From assembly GCA_039180865.1 (NCBI GenBank), contig JBCDCZ010000028.1, positions 1 to 26,012 on the forward strand: DNA of 26,012 nt, written 5' to 3'. Position numbers and translations under genes: made by a program. Within the stretch, counting starts at the first letter, position 1; every line of letters starts with the position of its first letter. The notes beneath the pieces were generated by a model. The model ran no database searches. It saw only the letters and a list, made by a program, of their open reading frames with translations, and was not told the DNA's origin. Source of the stretch: JBCDCU01 sp039180865. Its GTDB lineage: Bacteria > Pseudomonadota > Alphaproteobacteria > Rhizobiales > JACESI01. This document shows, piece by piece, positions 23,472-26,012 of the stretch.

Positions 23472-24512
23472 TTATTGTGCTGCCATTAAGGCCCTGGCCG
23501 TCGCATCAAAATGCGCCTTGCCGATGAACTTGCCCGCGCGCAGATCGTTGTAAAGCATCCGGGAGAGCAGGCTATCCTGGTAGATTGGAATCCCAAAGGC
23601 CTGAGCCTCGCGAAGCATCTGTACGGATCGCTCGCCAGCACTTCTGGAGACAATCAGCGGAACGTGCGTGTCATCTTTCACATAACGAACGCCGATCGCA
23701 ATACCGCCACCGAAGATTAAGACCGATGCCTGTCTGACGCCGATCTTGCGTGCTGTCGCCATCTCTTTGCGAATGCGTTTATGGGCTGCCTTAATCTTCG
23801 GGTCGCCCATCATGGATTTGATTTCCTGCTTCATTTCGCTTTTTGTCATTCGCATATCGCGCTGGAACAGCCATTGCTGAATAATGATGTCCAACGCGCC
23901 TGCAATGACAAAAACGATCAGGGCAACCACAGCGGTTTTCATGATCAAATAGGCAAAACCGCCAGCCGTGCAGTCAAGACCGCATTGCGGTAAACGCACA
24001 AGCTCGTTCGCCGTGTTGGAGTTAACGAGTGCTATCGCGGCGACCAGGGCGATAATCTTGACCAACGACTTCACGAGTTCCGTGAGACTTTTAATGCTCC
24101 AGATTCTCTGCAACCCCTCCGAGGGATTAATGCGGTCCATCTTGGGAATCAGCGGTTCTATTGAAAAGATGATGCCGCGGTTCGTCAGGATGTTGGCGAC
24201 GAATCCGGCTACAATCAGCATAATGAAAAAGGGCCCGAGATTTTTCACCAACCCAAGCGTCAAGGTCGTCCCGATCTGACGCATCGCATCATCAAACGGC
24301 GCATCGAACAGGCTGGTCGACAGTATCATCACCTGCTGAAACGTTTCGATTGTTGCCGAAAAATTCAGCCAGACATAAGCAATCGCGCATCCAAGCCCAA
24401 GGGTCATGACGAAATCATTACTCTTGGCAAGCTGCCCTTTCTGGCGCGCGTCCCGCAGTTTTTTCTGAGACGCGGGGAGGGATTTTTCTTCAGTCGAACT
24501 GTCGCTCATCAC
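23472..24512 (-). CDS. sctU: Type III export switch protein SctU (FlhB family) without the NPTH site
   Basis: 346 aa. The N-terminal EEKSLPASQKKLRDARQKGQ is the typical FlhB/SctU start. Four membrane segments follow (about 33-53, 83-108, 143-165, 187-212), then the cytoplasmic linker MTKSEMKQEIKSMMGDPKIK and the cytoplasmic domain ending VPLIVSRSAGERSVQMLREAQAFGIPIYQDSLLSRMLY. In nearly all family members the segment before IAxxxRY is NPTH, whose Asn-Pro bond self-cleaves to switch substrate class. Here it reads FGGG (residues 267-270, DNA 23703-23714) before IAIGVRY, with flanking sequence intact. Self-cleavage by the known mechanism is therefore impossible. It overlaps sctT by four bases (ATGA). 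Confidence 0.92.
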   Translation of the reverse strand: MMSDSSTEEKSLPASQKKLRDARQKGQLAKSNDFVMTLGLGCAIAYVWLNFSATIETFQQVMILSTSLFDAPFDDAMRQIGTTLTLGLVKNLGPFFIMLIVAGFVANILTNRGIIFSIEPLIPKMDRINPSEGLQRIWSIKSLTELVKSLVKIIALVAAIALVNSNTANELVRLPQCGLDCTAGGFAYLIMKTAVVALIVFVIAGALDIIIQQWLFQRDMRMTKSEMKQEIKSMMGDPKIKAAHKRIRKEMATARKIGVRQASVLIFGGGIAIGVRYVKDDTHVPLIVSRSAGERSVQMLREAQAFGIPIYQDSLLSRMLYNDLRAGKFIGKAHFDATARALMAAQ

Positions 24513-25330
24513 TCAAATCCAATCTTTTGGCTGAGCAGGTGAAGCGAGGCGACCTCAAGGGCGAGGTACTCAACGAAAAAGAGCGTGTAGAGTAGGAGCA
24601 GGATACAGAACAAAAAGTTTTTGATCGTTGAAGAAACGTCTGCGGTTGCGATCTTCGGTGAAAAGCGGCCTACAGCGGCGACGGAGAAATCCGTCAGGAA
24701 GAAGATCAGAATAAACGGCCCCGCGATCACGAAGCCAACCGTGAAGATGTAGTCCAAAGACTTGCTGATGAGGTCGAACACACCATCATCGAAGCTCGGA
24801 AAGAAGACCAGTAGAGGCCAACTCTCATAGCTCTTATAGACAATGTCAGCGACCAATCGCAGGCCATCGGCTGAAACGAAAAGAGTAATGGTCACAACGG
24901 CTAGCAGATTGCTGATGACACCAGTCTGGCCTTGCCCGCCTGGCTCCTCAAAATCAGCGTTGGTGATCCCGCGCTGACTATCAATGTATTCGCCCGTTGT
25001 CTGGATTGCCCAGAAGGGAAAAGACAGCAACAAGCCGAGCACCACACCTATTATGAACTCCTTGGCCGCGAGTGCCGTCAGTTCTAGATTGTCGAACTGA
25101 GCAGGTCCTACAAACCCCTCCCGTGCCGCCGGCAAGATCGGCAGCATTATTGCAATGGCAAATCCGGCACGAACCGGGTTACCGATCTGAGCACGCGTGA
25201 AAACCGGAAGAATAATTGCGATCCCGAACGCCCGCGCCATCATCATTCCAAGCACAAGCACATAGCGAAAGACCTCAAGCATAAACGGCTCTAGAACCAC
25301 GAAGAGGGGTTGTATGGGACCGAAAACCAT
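24509..25330 (-). CDS. sctT: Type III export apparatus protein SctT (FliR family)
   Basis: 273 aa, the usual size. Six or more hydrophobic segments are present. Family landmarks are the early MMMARAFGIAIILPVF, RAGFAIAIMLPI, the KEFIIGVVLGLLLSFPFWAIQTTGEYIDSQRG block, and TDFSVAAVGRFSPKI toward the C-terminus. SctT forms the cytoplasmic-membrane export gate with SctR and SctS. The ribosome site is weak, and the start lies 20 bp after the sctS stop in the same leftward operon. A flagellar FliR reading is less likely because no flagellar gene is seen around it. Confidence 0.92.
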   Translation of the reverse strand: MVFGPIQPLFVVLEPFMLEVFRYVLVLGMMMARAFGIAIILPVFTRAQIGNPVRAGFAIAIMLPILPAAREGFVGPAQFDNLELTALAAKEFIIGVVLGLLLSFPFWAIQTTGEYIDSQRGITNADFEEPGGQGQTGVISNLLAVVTITLFVSADGLRLVADIVYKSYESWPLLVFFPSFDDGVFDLISKSLDYIFTVGFVIAGPFILIFFLTDFSVAAVGRFSPKIATADVSSTIKNFLFCILLLLYTLFFVEYLALEVASLHLLSQKIGFE

Positions 25331-25350
25331 CGATCTTTTCGCTATTTCGA

Positions 25351-25623
25351 TTAACGGGTTAACATTGGAAACGTCGTGAACATCAGTTCAGCGTGAGCGA
25401 TCAGCGGAGCAACAAAAAACGGCGCCGAGATTGCAAGAACGAGAAGAACAACGAAAAGCTTGACCGCTTGGGGAAGGGTCTGATCCTGAATCTGAGTTGC
25501 CGCCTGGAAAATACCGATAGCAAGGCCAACTGCGACCGCCGCGCCAAGCGGCGGCAGGGCAATCAACATGAACAGATAGAGAGACGTCGTCAGATTAGAG
25601 ATAATCGTTGCATCTTCCATCAT
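25351..25623 (-). CDS. sctS: Type III export apparatus protein SctS (FliQ family)
   Basis: 90 aa with two membrane helices (about 13-38 and 53-80) separated by the invariant-type loop GIFQAATQIQDQTLPQAVKL. SctS packs around SctR in the export gate. Two consecutive ATG codons (25623 and 25620) follow AAGGAG; either could be used. It lies between sctR and sctT in the standard R-S-T-U order. Confidence 0.94.
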   Translation of the reverse strand: MMEDATIISNLTTSLYLFMLIALPPLGAAVAVGLAIGIFQAATQIQDQTLPQAVKLFVVLLVLAISAPFFVAPLIAHAELMFTTFPMLTR

Positions 25624-25648
25624 CGTCTCCTTCTATCTGAAAGCCAGC

Positions 25649-26012
25649 TCAGGCATAGGACAGCACGAGGCCCTGGATGAGGCGGGTCCATCCTTCAATT
25701 GTGATGAATAAAAAGAGCTTGAAGGGCGTAGAAATGAGGGTGGGCGACACCATCTGCATTCCCATGCCCATCAGAATTGTTGTCACTACGAGATCGATTG
25801 CGACGAACGGCAGGTAAAGCATGAAGCCGATCTGAAAAGCGCGCTTCAGTTCGGCAATCAGAAACGATGGAATCAAAATCGTGAAATCATCTGCCGACAC
25901 CTCACGAGGGATGTTTTCGTCCCAAATCCGGTCCGTCGCCGCGACAAAGAATTCGCGATCTTCTTCCGTAGTAAGGCGTTGCAGAAAATTCTGAACCGGC
26001 CCTTTGGCAATA
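25649..26012 (-). CDS. sctR: Type III export apparatus protein SctR (FliP family), partial
   Basis: The gene enters from the right edge; 120 C-terminal residues of about 215 are present. The frame runs through from 26011 with LQRLTTEEDREFF then the classic LIPSFLIAELKRAFQIGFMLYLPFVAIDLVV, MGMGMQMVSPTLISTPFKL and a final helix ending GLVLSYA. It is the pore-forming core of the export gate. The GTG at 25898-25900 is internal, not a start. More type III genes are expected upstream, beyond the window. Confidence 0.94.
   Translation of the reverse strand, partial: IAKGPVQNFLQRLTTEEDREFFVAATDRIWDENIPREVSADDFTILIPSFLIAELKRAFQIGFMLYLPFVAIDLVVTTILMGMGMQMVSPTLISTPFKLFLFITIEGWTRLIQGLVLSYA

Noticed and set aside
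23472..26012. Flagellar fliPQR-flhB cluster
   Set aside because: No flagellar gene is seen, and the neighbouring secretin operon and orphan secreted-type genes favour a non-flagellar system. With sctV, sctN and sctJ outside the window, some doubt remains.

Overview
The window looks like a chromosomal segment of an alphaproteobacterium, most likely in the Rhizobiales/Hyphomicrobiales. The basis is protein-family resemblance (TakP-like TRAP binding protein, GckA-type glycerate kinase, CpaC/CpaD proteins, TctE-like kinase) and a moderate-to-high G+C content; no rRNA or tRNA is present to fix the taxonomy.

Positions 1-9.7 kb are metabolic. After the tail of a universal stress protein and an FkbM-type methyltransferase comes a leftward operon: glycerate 2-kinase, pyruvate kinase, enolase. 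Together these convert D-glycerate to 2-phosphoglycerate, PEP and pyruvate. Divergent from it is a TRAP transporter (binding protein, small and large permeases), followed by a GntR/FadR-type regulator with what look like two tandem FCD domains. I read this as one uptake-and-catabolism unit for glycerate or a related short hydroxy/oxo acid.

Positions 9.7-26 kb are an accessory secretion locus. At the right edge is a leftward sctR-S-T-U cluster (export apparatus of a type III secretion system; sctR runs off the window). Next to it is a rightward set tadD-like lipoprotein, CpaC/RcpA-type secretin and CpaD-type lipoprotein, the outer-membrane part of a Tad pilus, with no Tad ATPase, prepilin or inner-membrane platform gene in view. 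SctU lacks the otherwise near-universal NPTH self-cleavage motif (FGGG in its place). Between these and the metabolic genes lie unrecognised genes that look like secreted substrates: a 252-aa two-module Gly-rich protein, a 1301-aa protein with five 71-aa repeats, a 535-aa protein, an overlapping pair of small genes and a 167-aa protein. An OmpR-family response regulator and a sensorless histidine kinase sit within this block.

The strongest hidden signal is a 32-bp promoter element with fixed geometry: GTMAG, an 11-bp step, GTMAG again, and 15 bp from the start of the second half-site a TA-rich -10. It occurs five times, in front of exactly the five transcription units of unrecognised genes and not in front of the machinery or regulator genes. 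Its layout is that of PhoB/OmpR-type sites, so the local response regulator is the natural candidate activator. The locus therefore looks like a regulated, non-canonical type III secretion system that uses a Tad-type outer-membrane channel, with its candidate substrates marked by a shared promoter.
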